A stretch of DNA of 46,849 nucleotides from an uncultured bacterium (GCA_937910695.1 CALEMW010000229.1:1-46849); one strand, 5' to 3'. Shown: positions 18,922 to 30,401, numbered from the stretch's first letter. Notes: generated from the sequence alone by a model not told the origin. Translations and numbers: made by a program.

Positions 18922-19634
18922 ATGTCCTCGTTCCGATCCCTCGCCTGGTCCTCCGTGGGGAAGAAGGTGATCACCGGACTGACGGGCTTCATGCTCATCG
19001 GTTTCGTGATGGTCCACCTGCTGGGCAACCTGACCCTGTTCATCCCCGACGGCGGCCACGGCTTCAACGAGTACGGCCATTTCCTCGAGCACGCCATCCA
19101 CGGGTGGCTGATCTACGCTTTCGAGGTGGGGCTGATCACGATCTTCATCTTCCATATCCTCGCCGCGGTCACCGTGGCCTGGACGGACAAGAGGAAGGCC
19201 CGGCCCAAGGGCTACGCCATGGTCCGCAACGCCGGCGGTAAGAGCCGCAAGGGCCTGCCCTCGACGAGCATGATCGTCACCGGCATCACCTTGTTCGTCT
19301 TCGTCGTTTTGCATGTGAAGATGTTCAAGTTCGCCGACCACCCGGCGGTGACCTACGACGGCACGACGATGAAGAACCTTTATGCCGTGGTCGTGGAAGC
19401 CTTCAAACAGCCGTTGATCACAGGACTCTACGTGACCGTCATGGTCATGCTGGGCTTTCACCTGCGTCACGGGTTCTGGAGCGCGTTCCAGTCTCTGGGT
19501 CTCAACAGCGACCGGTACATGAGCACCCTGCAGGTTCTGGCCCGTGTGTTCGCGGTGCTCTTCGCCGCGGGCTTCGTGGCCCTGCCGCTGTTCCTCTACT
19601 TCTTCGCCGACGCGCCCGTCCCGGGAGGTCACTG

Positions 19635-19635
<1 letters not shown>
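18922..19635 (+). CDS. sdhC: Succinate dehydrogenase cytochrome b558 subunit
   Basis: Membrane anchor that binds heme b and passes electrons between the SdhAB arm and quinone. The protein has 237 residues and five hydrophobic helices, matching the b558-type single-subunit anchor rather than the SdhC plus SdhD pair. Candidate heme histidines stand in [32 protein letters not shown] and [19 protein letters not shown] 18922 has GGAG seven bases upstream; ATG 18916 is too close to it. The stop overlaps the sdhA start by one base. Confidence 0.92.
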
Positions 19636-21566
<1,931 letters not shown>

Positions 21567-21581
21567 AGGAAGGGACGGACC

Positions 21582-22337
21582 ATGAGTCAGAGCATGACCA
21601 TCAACCTGAAGATCTGGCGGCAGGCCAGCGGCGCGGCCGACGGCGGGTTCGTCGCTTACACGGTCGAGAACGTGCTGCCAGAGATGTCCTTCCTCGAGAT
21701 GCTCGATCTTCTGAACGAGCAGCTCGCCTTGAAGGGCGAAGCCGCGGTGGAGTTCGACAGCGACTGCCGCGAGGGCATCTGCGGCACCTGCGGCCTGGTG
21801 ATCAAGGGCACGGCCCACGGGCCCCACGCGGCGACCACCACCTGCGAAGTTCGCATGCGCCACTTCCACGACGGCGAGACCATCACGGTCGAACCGTTCC
21901 GTGCCAAGCCGTTCCCGATCCTCAAGGACCTCGTCGTCGACCGCACGGCCTTCGACCGGATCCAGCAGAAGGGCGGCTTCATCACGGCCAACGTGGGCTC
22001 GGCCCCCGACGGCAACGCCGTGCCGATCCCCAAGACCGACGCGGACAAGGCCATGGACGCCGCCTCGTGCATCGGCTGCGGTGCTTGTGTGGCCGCCTGT
22101 CCGAACGCATCGGCGTCGCTGTTCGTGAGCGCCAAAATCTCGCAGCTCTCGTATCTGCCTCAGGGCCAGGTCGAGCGCGGCCGTCGTGCATTGGCGATGG
22201 TGACGCAGATGGACGCCGAGGAGTTCGGCGACTGCTCCAACCATGGTGAATGCGAGGCCGTGTGCCCCAAGGAAGTGTCCATCGAGAACATCGCGCGCAT
22301 GCGGCGTGAGTTCATCAAGGGCGCTTTCGGGAAGTAA
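21582..22337 (+). CDS. sdhB: Succinate dehydrogenase iron-sulfur subunit
   Basis: Carries electrons from SdhA to the cytochrome b subunit through three clusters. The protein has 251 residues. The [2Fe-2S] ligands are in [12 protein letters not shown], and the C-terminal ferredoxin-like half has [13 protein letters not shown] and the second group [34 protein letters not shown] precedes the ATG. It ends the sdhCAB operon and is one expected client of the SUF system nearby. Confidence 0.96.
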   Translation: MSQSMTINLKIWRQASGAADGGFVAYTVENVLPEMSFLEMLDLLNEQLALKGEAAVEFDSDCREGICGTCGLVIKGTAHGPHAATTTCEVRMRHFHDGETITVEPFRAKPFPILKDLVVDRTAFDRIQQKGGFITANVGSAPDGNAVPIPKTDADKAMDAASCIGCGACVAACPNASASLFVSAKISQLSYLPQGQVERGRRALAMVTQMDAEEFGDCSNHGECEAVCPKEVSIENIARMRREFIKGAFGK

Positions 22338-22357
22338 GGCAGGCGTTTTACGGCATC

Positions 22358-22389
22358 ATCGGGGACGCGGCGCCGGCCGGGTCCCCGAT
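22358..22389 (+). terminator. Hairpin terminator after sdhB
   Basis: A 9-bp stem ATCGGGGAC/GTCCCCGAT (22358-22366 with 22381-22389) spans a GC-rich 14-base loop that can pair further. The tail TCCCGTTTGG is only weakly T-rich. Confidence 0.7.
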
Positions 22390-22394
22390 TCCCG

Positions 22395-22423
22395 TTTGGT
22401 GCCCGGGCCTTCCTTCGTATATC
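22395..22423 (+). promoter_or_regulatory. Candidate promoter of the Ppx/GppA gene
   Basis: TATATC (22418-22423) lies 35 bases before the start codon, with TTTGGT 17 bases upstream of it. The -35 match is weak; the same TATATC hexamer recurs before other operons in the window. Confidence 0.35.
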
Positions 22424-22457
22424 TTGACGGTCCGGCCCGAACCACCCTGGAGGATCC

Positions 22458-23366
22458 ATGTCCCGCTACGCCGTCATCGACATCGGCACCAATTCGGTCA
22501 AGCTCGTCGCGGCCCGCGTCATGCACGGGAGGATCACGCGTCTGACCGAAGAAAGCGCCGTTACACGCCTGGGCGAGGGGCTCGGCGAGACGGGCGAACT
22601 GGGCGACCTGGGCATGGATGTCACCCTTGAAGCGGTCCGCAGGTTCAAGACCCGGGCCCAGAGCTTCGAGGTCGACAAGCTCGTCGTGGTGGGCACCGAA
22701 GCCTTCCGCAGGGCGACCAATGCGGCGGAATACGTCGAGGATCTCAAGCGCATCCTGAAGATCAAGGTGGAGATCCTACCGGGCGAGGAGGAGGCGCGGT
22801 TGTCCGCGCTGGCCGTTCTCAAGAGCCTGGACCTGCCGGGGGGCAAGGTGGCCGTGGCCGATGTCGGCGGGGGAAGTACGGAGGTCATTCGTCTCGAAAA
22901 CGGGGTGATCATCGCCTCGAAGAGCCTGCCCGTCGGTGTCCGGACCCTGACCGATGCCTACGCACGCCGGGCTCCCCTGAACGAGGATGCAGGTGAAGCG
23001 CTGGCCGTCGCCGTCGCCGCCGCCCTGAGCGAGGTCGCGGAACCTGCTGACATGCTCGTCGGGGTAGGCGGCACCGCCTCGACCCTCGCCGCCATGCAGC
23101 TCGAACTCGAGACCTTCGACATCGACCGCATCCACGGCTTCGAACTGCTCCGCAGCGACGTCGACGACATCTACGAGGAACTCGCCGAATCGACCATCGC
23201 CGAACGCAGGAGGATGAAAGGGCTGCCCAACGACCGCGCCGACGTCATCCCGGCGGGAGCGGCGCTGAGCCTCGGCCTGATGGTGGCCTGCGGCGTCGAC
23301 AGGCTCACGGTCTGCGCCTGTGGCTTACGCCACGGCGTGTTCCACGACCGCTTCGTCGGCCCCTGA
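22458..23366 (+). CDS. Ppx/GppA-family exopolyphosphatase or guanosine pentaphosphatase
   Basis: ASKHA-fold phosphatase that removes phosphate from polyphosphate or pppGpp. The protein has 302 residues, the short form without the C-terminal HD-like domain of E. coli Ppx. The phosphate-1 loop AVIDIGTNSVKLVAAR, the GTEAFRRATNA segment with the usual arginine, the catalytic glutamate region LPGEEEARLSAL and the second loop VADVGGGSTEVI are intact. GGAGGATCC precedes the ATG. It stands just before a DUF47-PiT pair, so a part in phosphate storage is plausible. Ppx and GppA activities cannot be separated by sequence. Confidence 0.88.
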   Translation: MSRYAVIDIGTNSVKLVAARVMHGRITRLTEESAVTRLGEGLGETGELGDLGMDVTLEAVRRFKTRAQSFEVDKLVVVGTEAFRRATNAAEYVEDLKRILKIKVEILPGEEEARLSALAVLKSLDLPGGKVAVADVGGGSTEVIRLENGVIIASKSLPVGVRTLTDAYARRAPLNEDAGEALAVAVAAALSEVAEPADMLVGVGGTASTLAAMQLELETFDIDRIHGFELLRSDVDDIYEELAESTIAERRRMKGLPNDRADVIPAGAALSLGLMVACGVDRLTVCACGLRHGVFHDRFVGP

Positions 23367-23478
23367 TCTGATCATCCATGGTTGACATTTCGGCGCGGTT
23401 GTCGATTCCTCAGGAACTGAACCGGGCGGGAGGCCGTCATCCATGCCGGTCGTGGCCGGACGTCATCGGAGGTAAGAC

Positions 23479-24123
23479 ATGCCCTTCCTTTTTCATCAGA
23501 CCAAGTTCCTGACCGCCCAGATCGATGATTACCTCGACACGCTCAGCGAGGGCATGATCGTGTTCAGCTGTGCCGTCGCCGACTACGTGCATGGTGAAGA
23601 CCAGCGGTTCCAGGAACGCGTGAAGTCCGAAGGCGCTCTCGAGCACAAGTGTGACGACCTGCGTCGGATGATCGAACGCCATCTCTATAGCCACTCGTTG
23701 ATTCCCGAGTCGCGGGGCGACGTGCTCGGGTTGCTCGAAAACCTCGACGACGTCATCAACACGGCCAAGGCCTCGCTACTGTCCATGGATATCGAGAGGC
23801 CTGCAATCCTGCCGGAGAACAAGGAAGTCTGGATCGAACTGGCGACGACGGCGTCCAATACGGCCGAGTCCGTCGTGCTGGCCGCACGGGCCTTCTTCCG
23901 CGATCCCCACTCCGTTTCCGACCATCTCCACAAGGTCTACTTCCACGAGAAGGAAGGCGACCACGTGGCCGAGGCCCTCAAGCGCAGGATCTTCGCTGCC
24001 GACATCGAACTGGCGCGCAAGATGCACTTGTGCGACTGCGCCAGACGTATCGACAACGTCAGCGACGCCGCGGAGGACGTGGCCGACCGGCTGTCGATCT
24101 ACGCCATCAAGCGGACGGTCTGA
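23479..24123 (+). CDS. DUF47 (PhoU-like) phosphate transport accessory protein
   Basis: Helical protein of the TIGR00153/DUF47 family, usually encoded beside PiT phosphate transporters and thought to modulate them. The protein has 214 residues, nearly all amphipathic helix, with the metal-type clusters EGALEHKCDDLRRMIE and HEKEGDHVAEALKRRIF that resemble PhoU's E-x3-D-x3 repeats, and a final NVSDAAEDVADRL. GGAGG lies about seven bases before the ATG. The stop is one base from the PiT start, so the two are co-translated. Confidence 0.9.
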   Translation: MPFLFHQTKFLTAQIDDYLDTLSEGMIVFSCAVADYVHGEDQRFQERVKSEGALEHKCDDLRRMIERHLYSHSLIPESRGDVLGLLENLDDVINTAKASLLSMDIERPAILPENKEVWIELATTASNTAESVVLAARAFFRDPHSVSDHLHKVYFHEKEGDHVAEALKRRIFAADIELARKMHLCDCARRIDNVSDAAEDVADRLSIYAIKRTV

Positions 24124-24124
24124 C

Positions 24125-25621
24125 GTGCTGCTGCTTTTCTTCCTTTCCAGCGGTTTGTTCCTGGGCTGGTCCTTGGGCGCCAACGACGCCGCCAATGTTT
24201 TCGGCTCGGCGGTCGGCACCAGGATGATCCGCTTCGGCCGGGCCGCCGTGATCTGCAGCGTGTTCGTTGTCATCGGTGCAGTCGTCGGCGGCGCGGGCAC
24301 GAGCCACACCCTGGGCAAACTCGGCGCCATCGACGCCATCGGTGGCGCCTTCATGGCGGCTTTGGCTGCCGGGCTCACCGTGACGGTCATGACGAAACTC
24401 GGGCTGCCGGTCAGCACGTCCCAGGCCATCGTCGGCGCCATCGTGGGCTGGAACCTGTTTACCGGGTCGCTGACCGATACGGCGTCGTTGACCCGCATCG
24501 TGGGCACCTGGGTGCTGTGTCCCATCCTCTCGGGCATCAGTGCAGTGATCTTCCACAAGTGCTTCACTTCGGTGTTCCGCAGACTCCATCTTCACTTGCT
24601 GTGGGAAGACATGTTCACCCGCTGGTCTCTGGTCGCCGTGGGAGCCTTCGCTTCCTACAGCCTCGGGGCCAACAACATCGCCAACGTCATGGGCGTGTTC
24701 GTGCCGGTGGCACCCTTCGCCAGCGTGGATGTGGGGGGACTGTTCACCATCACGGGGACCCAGCAGCTCTTTCTGATCGGCGGTCTGGCCATCGCCTTCG
24801 GCGTGGTGACGTATTCTCGAAAGGTCATGGCGACCGTAGGCGGCAGCCTCATGCGCCTTACGCCCCAGATGGCGCTGGTCGTGGTGTTGTCTCAATCGGT
24901 GGTGCTGTTCGTATTCTCGTCACAGTCTTTGGAAGCCTGGCTCATGGCCCGTGGGCTGCCCACAGTGCCGTTGGTGCCTGTATCGAGCAGCCAGGCCGTG
25001 ATCGGCGCTGTGGTCGGACTCGGTTTGATGAAGGGTGGCCGCGGCGTTCGCTACCGTATGCTCTGTGAGATTGCGGCAGGTTGGGTGACGACGCCGATCA
25101 TATCGGGTGCGGTGGCGTTCGTGGCGCTCTTCTTCCTGCAGAACACCTTCGGGGTGCCCATCGCCCGCGACCTCGACTATGTCCTAGACGCCGATGTTCT
25201 GGCCAGGGTCGAACGCCTCGATATCCGGGACTCCCAACTGGCTGATCTCGAGGGCAGAACCTGGCCCACACAGATCGGCATGATGAGAAGTCTCGGTCGG
25301 AGGACGGCGCTCGACACAGCAGATCGCCGCCGAGTATTGGATGCGGCGGAACTCGATCACTTCGTCGTGTCTCTTGAGGTCATCGAACGCGAGTTCTCGA
25401 GCGGCATTCTGAGCTACGGCAAGCTCGAGGCTCTCAACCAGCTGGCCGGGCAGGAGTATCGTCACGGCTGGCAGCTGTTGGAGGCGCTGGCCCAGAACTC
25501 CGACGAATGGTCACTGCACGAGGGCGCCGACGACCATGCCGCCGCCCGTATGAACACGTTGCAGACGACCGTCCTGTCAGCGTTCCGCGCCGATTCGACG
25601 ACCCCCGCAATGAACGACTGA
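24125..25621 (+). CDS. pit: PiT-family inorganic phosphate transporter
   Basis: Secondary transporter for phosphate (or metal phosphate), driven by H+ or Na+. The protein has 498 residues. Both inverted-repeat signatures are present: SLGANDAANVFGSAVGTR near the start and SLGANNIANVMGVF in the middle, with LPVSTSQAIVGAIVGW and VPVSSSQAVIGAVVG as matching second motifs. About 350 residues are membrane helices; the last about 140 residues are hydrophilic and form an extra cytoplasmic tail of unknown role. The start is GTG. It ends three bases from the stop of the convergent ligase gene. Confidence 0.92.
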   Translation: MLLLFFLSSGLFLGWSLGANDAANVFGSAVGTRMIRFGRAAVICSVFVVIGAVVGGAGTSHTLGKLGAIDAIGGAFMAALAAGLTVTVMTKLGLPVSTSQAIVGAIVGWNLFTGSLTDTASLTRIVGTWVLCPILSGISAVIFHKCFTSVFRRLHLHLLWEDMFTRWSLVAVGAFASYSLGANNIANVMGVFVPVAPFASVDVGGLFTITGTQQLFLIGGLAIAFGVVTYSRKVMATVGGSLMRLTPQMALVVVLSQSVVLFVFSSQSLEAWLMARGLPTVPLVPVSSSQAVIGAVVGLGLMKGGRGVRYRMLCEIAAGWVTTPIISGAVAFVALFFLQNTFGVPIARDLDYVLDADVLARVERLDIRDSQLADLEGRTWPTQIGMMRSLGRRTALDTADRRRVLDAAELDHFVVSLEVIEREFSSGILSYGKLEALNQLAGQEYRHGWQLLEALAQNSDEWSLHEGADDHAAARMNTLQTTVLSAFRADSTTPAMND

Positions 25622-25624
25622 GCG

Positions 25625-28600
25625 TCAGTCCTTCTCCAAAACGCGGACCAGCCCGCCCCAGCGCCGATCCGGCGAGAATCCGTGCTTTTCGAAGAAGGGG
25701 CGGAGCACGAAAAGGGTCTTGACCACTCCATAGCCCAGATCACCGACCCGATCGCAGAAATCTTCAATCAGGGTGCTGCTCAAACCTCGCCCCAACAGGG
25801 GTGTGCTCACGACGATACCGTTGAGGTGCACGGCTTCGCGGTCCTCCTCGCGCCAGCTGATGCCCCCGACCACCTGTTCCTGGACGTCGAGCACGATGTA
25901 GAAACGGTCGTCGTGGGAAATGGTCCGGTAGTATCCCGCCTTGAAGAACAGACGATAGAGCTTGCCGATCTCCGCCGGTTCGAGAGGTTCGCGCACTTGA
26001 TAGACGGCGCCTTTCTTGTCGCTGATCTCCGACCTGACGATGACATGGCGTTCACCGGCGGAGTCCACAGCCATGAGCTCGGGTCTGCGGGCCGACGAAC
26101 GCGGAAAGACCATCCGTTTGAAAGCGCTGCGCTGAGCATCGTCGTCCAGGATTTCCTGAAGATCCGACAGTTCGACGAATGCCGCCGCAGGCCGCTCGCC
26201 GCCATGGAACAGCGCATTGAGAAGCTTGTCGAAGGCGGCGTGGACATCGGGTCCCGCATCTTGGAAATAGGTCTGTCGGAACAGCTGGTAACGGGTCAGC
26301 TCGGGTTCTTGATCCAGGCCGTAGAGTTTCAGCATTTCTTCTACCTGCTGCAACCGGGCCTGGTCCGAAGCCTCGGACGTGGAGAGCTCCCAACGCTGAT
26401 ACCGGCTCACGGCGCCCTGGAGGGAACAGCTTTGATAGGGACGTCGGCGCAGATCCATGAGGTGGCTGTCGAGTTCGCGGGCCAGCCGACCGCGATAACC
26501 GTCCAGTCGGTTTCCCTCCAGGTCGTTGCGCAAGGTGCTGAGGAAGTCGAGGGCGCGCGTCAGGCCCAGGGCCTCGACCGCGGCGTCGGCGATCCAGCTC
26601 AGCTTGATCAGCTTCTGAGTCCAGGGGTAGTTGACCTCGGTCTGTTTGTAGAAGTTGCGCAGCATGGGCCGCACGAGACTCAGAGTGTTTTCGAATTCGG
26701 TCCACCCGCTCAAGGACAAGACGATCGAACCTGTGCGGAAGTCGAGTTCGGGTACGGAGACGTTCATCGGAGAGATCATACCGGGTACAATCCTCTCGCC
26801 GCTGTTGCGCCAGACCCGGAAGAACGCGGCCAGGGATTGTACGAACAGGCGGCGCCAGTTGGGCTCTTGGGCCAGGCCCGGTGCGATGCTGCGGTCGCTG
26901 TCGTACTCTCGGATCCGTTCCCACACGTTCAGATCGTTGACGAAGGAGAGAGTCAGCGCCCCCATGGCGGGCCGCCAGCTGCCGAAGCGCGGTATGCAGG
27001 GATCGCCGTGTGGATAGCCGCTCAGGGCGATGATCCAGTAGATCGTTCGCAGATGCTCGTCGCGCTCCACGGAAAAGGCATCCTGATCCCAAACCACCAT
27101 CAGCAGATCGAAGTGCTTTTCATCGTTGGTGTTGACCGCCACGCGGTAGACACGCTGACGTTGGCGGACGGCTGTGCGGCTGATCCAGATCCCGTGGCGG
27201 GGTACGTCGCGGATGTCCAGATTCATACCTTCGTGGGCCTGGCGGACCGACTGCTGCAGGAACGTGGTGCCGATCAGGATCTCGTTCAAGCGTGTGATCT
27301 CGACCTCGGACAGCCCTTCCTGGAAGGCGACCTTCTCGTGCCAGGCGGCCGGGCCGCTGGCGGGGAGTTCGTCGTCGAGCAACCCTTCGTACCACGTGGC
27401 GAGACCGAGGATCTGCTGCTCCGCCATCGCGGCGATGGCGGGGTCCTCGCGCAGCAGCACCCAGCTCACGAGTTCGTCACGTACGGTTCCGTAGAACGAG
27501 GGCTGGTTGCGGGCAAAGCTGCAGAGCAGATGGAAGATGTTGTCGAACTGGTCGCGTGTCGTGCGGTCCGCCGGCCAGACCAGACGTTCGCGATAACGTG
27601 CCAGCCTGCGCCGGAATCCTTCGAGGCGTCGTTCCTCGAGCACGCCGCGCGCGATCAGATCGATGCTCTCTTCGTCGAGGAAAGGCAGTCCGGAGTCGAT
27701 GAACTTGGGGCGGATCGATTCCTCGTAGGGCGTGGGCTCGTCCAGAACGAGCAGACGGTAGGCCAAGGTGCGCACGGACATGTCCGGATGTCGGGACAGC
27801 ACTTCCAGCCGACGGCGGATCAACTCGCCGATGCGCAGGTCCGCCAGTTCCAGGATGCGCCCGAGGGCTTCGGCTGCCATGACGGCGCCTTCGCCTCGTT
27901 TCATCGCCGCTCGGCTGGAAAGCTCATGGATCCGCAACAGTCGGCCGTCGTCCACGGAGGCACCGGGGGGAGGGAAGGCATCGGAAGCCTCGGCGGTCCA
28001 GGCCGGGACGGCGACGTGGTCGCTCAGCGGGCCGAGGGGCGTGTCCCAGCCTTCCTTGACGGGGCAGAAGGCGGCCAGTGAAGCGTTGCCGACCCAAAGT
28101 CTCGGTTGCCGGGCCAGCTGGCCCAAGTCGATGGGATCGCCGGACCACTCGTAGATCAAGTCGCCGACGCGGACGGTGTCGGGCCCTGCGACCGCGAATC
28201 CGAGCCGCAGGTTGCGCACGCGATCGACGAGTTCGCCCCCCTCGACAACGATGTCGGATTCGAGGATTCCCAGGTCGCGGTGCAACCAGCGTGGAAGCCG
28301 GACCCGAACGCCGCCGAGGTCGTGAATGAAGGCCGTGCTGCGGTAGAGATCGTCGATGGTCTCGGCGAAGTTGGTCTCGATAGCCTTGCGGCGGTACGAT
28401 CCCTTTGGTGTGAGCTCGCCTTTCTCCACGTCGAAGTCGCGGTTGAGCACGGCGAAGTTCACGACGCGCTCGTGGGGAGCCAGGTCGGCGTTGGCTGCGG
28501 TGATGATGCGGTGGAGGTATTCGCGGGCCTTCATGCCGGCGGGGTCGCCGTCGAGGACGGGATCGTCGGCCTCCGGGACCACCAGCAGCACGTTGTCGTT

Positions 28601-30196
28601 GCGATGGTCGCCCACCAGGAACACGCGGTTGACGCCCGGCACATCCGTGAACAACTGCTCAACCCGACGCGGGGCGATGGTCTGGCCGCGGGTGTTCTTG
28701 TAGATGTCCTTGAGGCGGTCGACGATTTCGAGATGGCCGTCTTCGTGTTCGATGAAGATGTCGCCGGTCGGCAGCCACCCGTCCGGGGTGAACGGATCGT
28801 CGTCGATGTAGGAGCCGACGTAGGGACCGCGGATCTGGAGCTCGCTCTCTTCGCTCAAGCGGGTCTCGATGCAGGGCAGGGGCTTGCCGACGGAATTGTC
28901 CATGTAGTCGCCGGGTGGAGTCATGGTGATGCCGCCGGTGGCCTCGGTCATGCCGAAGCCGCTGCACAACGACACGCCGTGGCGCTGGAAGAAGCGGAAG
29001 ATTCTAGGTTCGAGATAACCCGCCGCCGACAGTCCCCAGCGCAGACGGTCGCCGACCACGGTCCGCAGTTCCTTGTCGCCGACCTCGGCCGATCCCTGCT
29101 TTTCGCCTAGGTCCAGGCATTGTTGATGGATCTGCTGCCAGCGCAGTGGGATGCCGATCATCCCGGTGGGGCTGATGATCGGCAACTGAGCCAGCAGCGT
29201 GTCGCGCGACGTGCTGCCGGTGAAGACGTAGGTGCCTCCCCAGAACAGGGCACCGATCAGTTCGAGGTAGCGGCCGAAGGTATGGAACAGGGGGAGGTAG
29301 CAGAGCATGACTTCGTCGCGGCCCACGGCGGGCAGGGCGGCCGCACGCGCGAAGCGTTTGGTCACGATGTTGCCCATGGTGAAGGCCACACCCTTGGGCA
29401 TGCCCGTGCTTCCGGAAGTGAACATCACCGTCGCGACGTCGTCGAGACCCAGACGGGGGCGTTCGGCCAGGCGTGTCTCTACATCCGCAGCTGAGAGATC
29501 GGCTGCCAGTTCACCCAACGGCGTCGCTCGGGCGGGAGCCCGGTCGACGTCTTCGAGGACGAGGTGGCGGGGTGGCGACGGATGTCCTTCGAGTGCGCGC
29601 AGGGCGAGTTCGTGCTGTTCCACACGGCCGGTGATCAAGACGTCGATCGCCATCCGTTCGAGGATCCAGGTCAGGGACTTGGCGTCGAGGTTCGGCGCCA
29701 AGGGCGTCACGACGATATCGTGGGTGAGGCAGGCCAGATCAACCAGGGCTCCGGGGGCTGAGTTCGGGGTGATCAGGGCCACCCGTGGTCGGGGGGAGCA
29801 GGACAACAGCGCGGCCGCGTAACGCCGCACTTGGCGGCGGACGGTAGAGTAGGTCCAGGTCTGGCCGTCGCTCGGTGTGGCGTGTCGCAGATAGTCGCGG
29901 TCGGGGTGTTCTGCAGTGCGCTGATCGAGAAGGGTGCCGAGGGTGACGTTGCCGGCCCGAACGGCCCCGACGGATAAATCGGCCCAGCGGTAACGGGCAT
30001 CATCGTCGTTCAAGGCAGCCAGGAAGTCCGGAGAGCGCGTGAGGTCGAGCCACCGGGGCCAGATGTCGGAGGTTATCGAGGGGTTCGACAGCAGAACGGC
30101 TGCTTCTTCGAGGACGGCCATGGCGGCGTCGGTGGAGGCCCGGTCGGCGAGCCAGGCTTGCAAACAGGGAGTCTCTCGGTGCTGGTGTTCTGTCAT
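25625..30196 (-). CDS. Multidomain AMP-forming acyl ligase / unassigned region / GNAT acetyltransferase
   Basis: One uninterrupted frame of 1523 residues. Residues about 85-610 form an ANL adenylation domain: P-loop VMFTSGSTGMPKGV (257-270), YLPLFHTFGR, GFGMTEATGG (413-422), WLPTGDIF (474-481), VDRLKDIYKNTRGQTIAP (492-509), and a C-terminal GELTPKGSYRRK with the catalytic-lysine candidates. Residues about 620-1400 match nothing I recognise; they are mostly helical, with a beta-richer patch near 640-710 and a segment around GSWRPAMGALTLSFVNDL. Residues about 1420-1523 look like a GNAT domain, with motif A LNGIVVSTPLLGRGLSS (1458-1474) and a FEKHGF end. ATG 30196 has GGGGAG upstream. There is no signal peptide. 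Activation of an acid plus transfer to an amine is an inference. Confidence 0.85.
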   Translation of the reverse strand: MTEHQHRETPCLQAWLADRASTDAAMAVLEEAAVLLSNPSITSDIWPRWLDLTRSPDFLAALNDDDARYRWADLSVGAVRAGNVTLGTLLDQRTAEHPDRDYLRHATPSDGQTWTYSTVRRQVRRYAAALLSCSPRPRVALITPNSAPGALVDLACLTHDIVVTPLAPNLDAKSLTWILERMAIDVLITGRVEQHELALRALEGHPSPPRHLVLEDVDRAPARATPLGELAADLSAADVETRLAERPRLGLDDVATVMFTSGSTGMPKGVAFTMGNIVTKRFARAAALPAVGRDEVMLCYLPLFHTFGRYLELIGALFWGGTYVFTGSTSRDTLLAQLPIISPTGMIGIPLRWQQIHQQCLDLGEKQGSAEVGDKELRTVVGDRLRWGLSAAGYLEPRIFRFFQRHGVSLCSGFGMTEATGGITMTPPGDYMDNSVGKPLPCIETRLSEESELQIRGPYVGSYIDDDPFTPDGWLPTGDIFIEHEDGHLEIVDRLKDIYKNTRGQTIAPRRVEQLFTDVPGVNRVFLVGDHRNDNVLLVVPEADDPVLDGDPAGMKAREYLHRIITAANADLAPHERVVNFAVLNRDFDVEKGELTPKGSYRRKAIETNFAETIDDLYRSTAFIHDLGGVRVRLPRWLHRDLGILESDIVVEGGELVDRVRNLRLGFAVAGPDTVRVGDLIYEWSGDPIDLGQLARQPRLWVGNASLAAFCPVKEGWDTPLGPLSDHVAVPAWTAEASDAFPPPGASVDDGRLLRIHELSSRAAMKRGEGAVMAAEALGRILELADLRIGELIRRRLEVLSRHPDMSVRTLAYRLLVLDEPTPYEESIRPKFIDSGLPFLDEESIDLIARGVLEERRLEGFRRRLARYRERLVWPADRTTRDQFDNIFHLLCSFARNQPSFYGTVRDELVSWVLLREDPAIAAMAEQQILGLATWYEGLLDDELPASGPAAWHEKVAFQEGLSEVEITRLNEILIGTTFLQQSVRQAHEGMNLDIRDVPRHGIWISRTAVRQRQRVYRVAVNTNDEKHFDLLMVVWDQDAFSVERDEHLRTIYWIIALSGYPHGDPCIPRFGSWRPAMGALTLSFVNDLNVWERIREYDSDRSIAPGLAQEPNWRRLFVQSLAAFFRVWRNSGERIVPGMISPMNVSVPELDFRTGSIVLSLSGWTEFENTLSLVRPMLRNFYKQTEVNYPWTQKLIKLSWIADAAVEALGLTRALDFLSTLRNDLEGNRLDGYRGRLARELDSHLMDLRRRPYQSCSLQGAVSRYQRWELSTSEASDQARLQQVEEMLKLYGLDQEPELTRYQLFRQTYFQDAGPDVHAAFDKLLNALFHGGERPAAAFVELSDLQEILDDDAQRSAFKRMVFPRSSARRPELMAVDSAGERHVIVRSEISDKKGAVYQVREPLEPAEIGKLYRLFFKAGYYRTISHDDRFYIVLDVQEQVVGGISWREEDREAVHLNGIVVSTPLLGRGLSSTLIEDFCDRVGDLGYGVVKTLFVLRPFFEKHGFSPDRRWGGLVRVLEKD

Positions 30197-30330
30197 GTTC
30201 TCCCCAAGGCGTCGATGGCGTTCCGAACAGATGGTGACCATCCTGCTCGACATTGAAACGGAACAGGCACGGGAAGGCAAGGAGGTTGTGCTGAAGATAT
30301 CCCAGTTCTAACATATGGAATGAGAACGGG

Positions 30331-30359
30331 TTGCACGACATGAGGTCCCGGGTTAGAGT
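30331..30359 (+). promoter_or_regulatory. Candidate promoter of the cbb3 maturation genes
   Basis: TTGCAC (30331-30336) and TAGAGT (30354-30359), exactly 17 bases apart, would start transcription about 35 bases before the ATG at 30402. Both hexamers are partial matches. The rest of the 205-base divergent gap shows no other element I can support. Confidence 0.4.
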
Positions 30360-30401
30360 GAAGGTTCAATAGGATCGACAGTCATGGGGCAAGGAGCTGT
30401 C

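Noticed and set aside
25682-28081. Open frame of about 800 codons opposite the ligase-GNAT gene
   Set aside because: Low-complexity composition without recognisable domains; the sense strand has a ribosome site and clear ligase and GNAT motifs.
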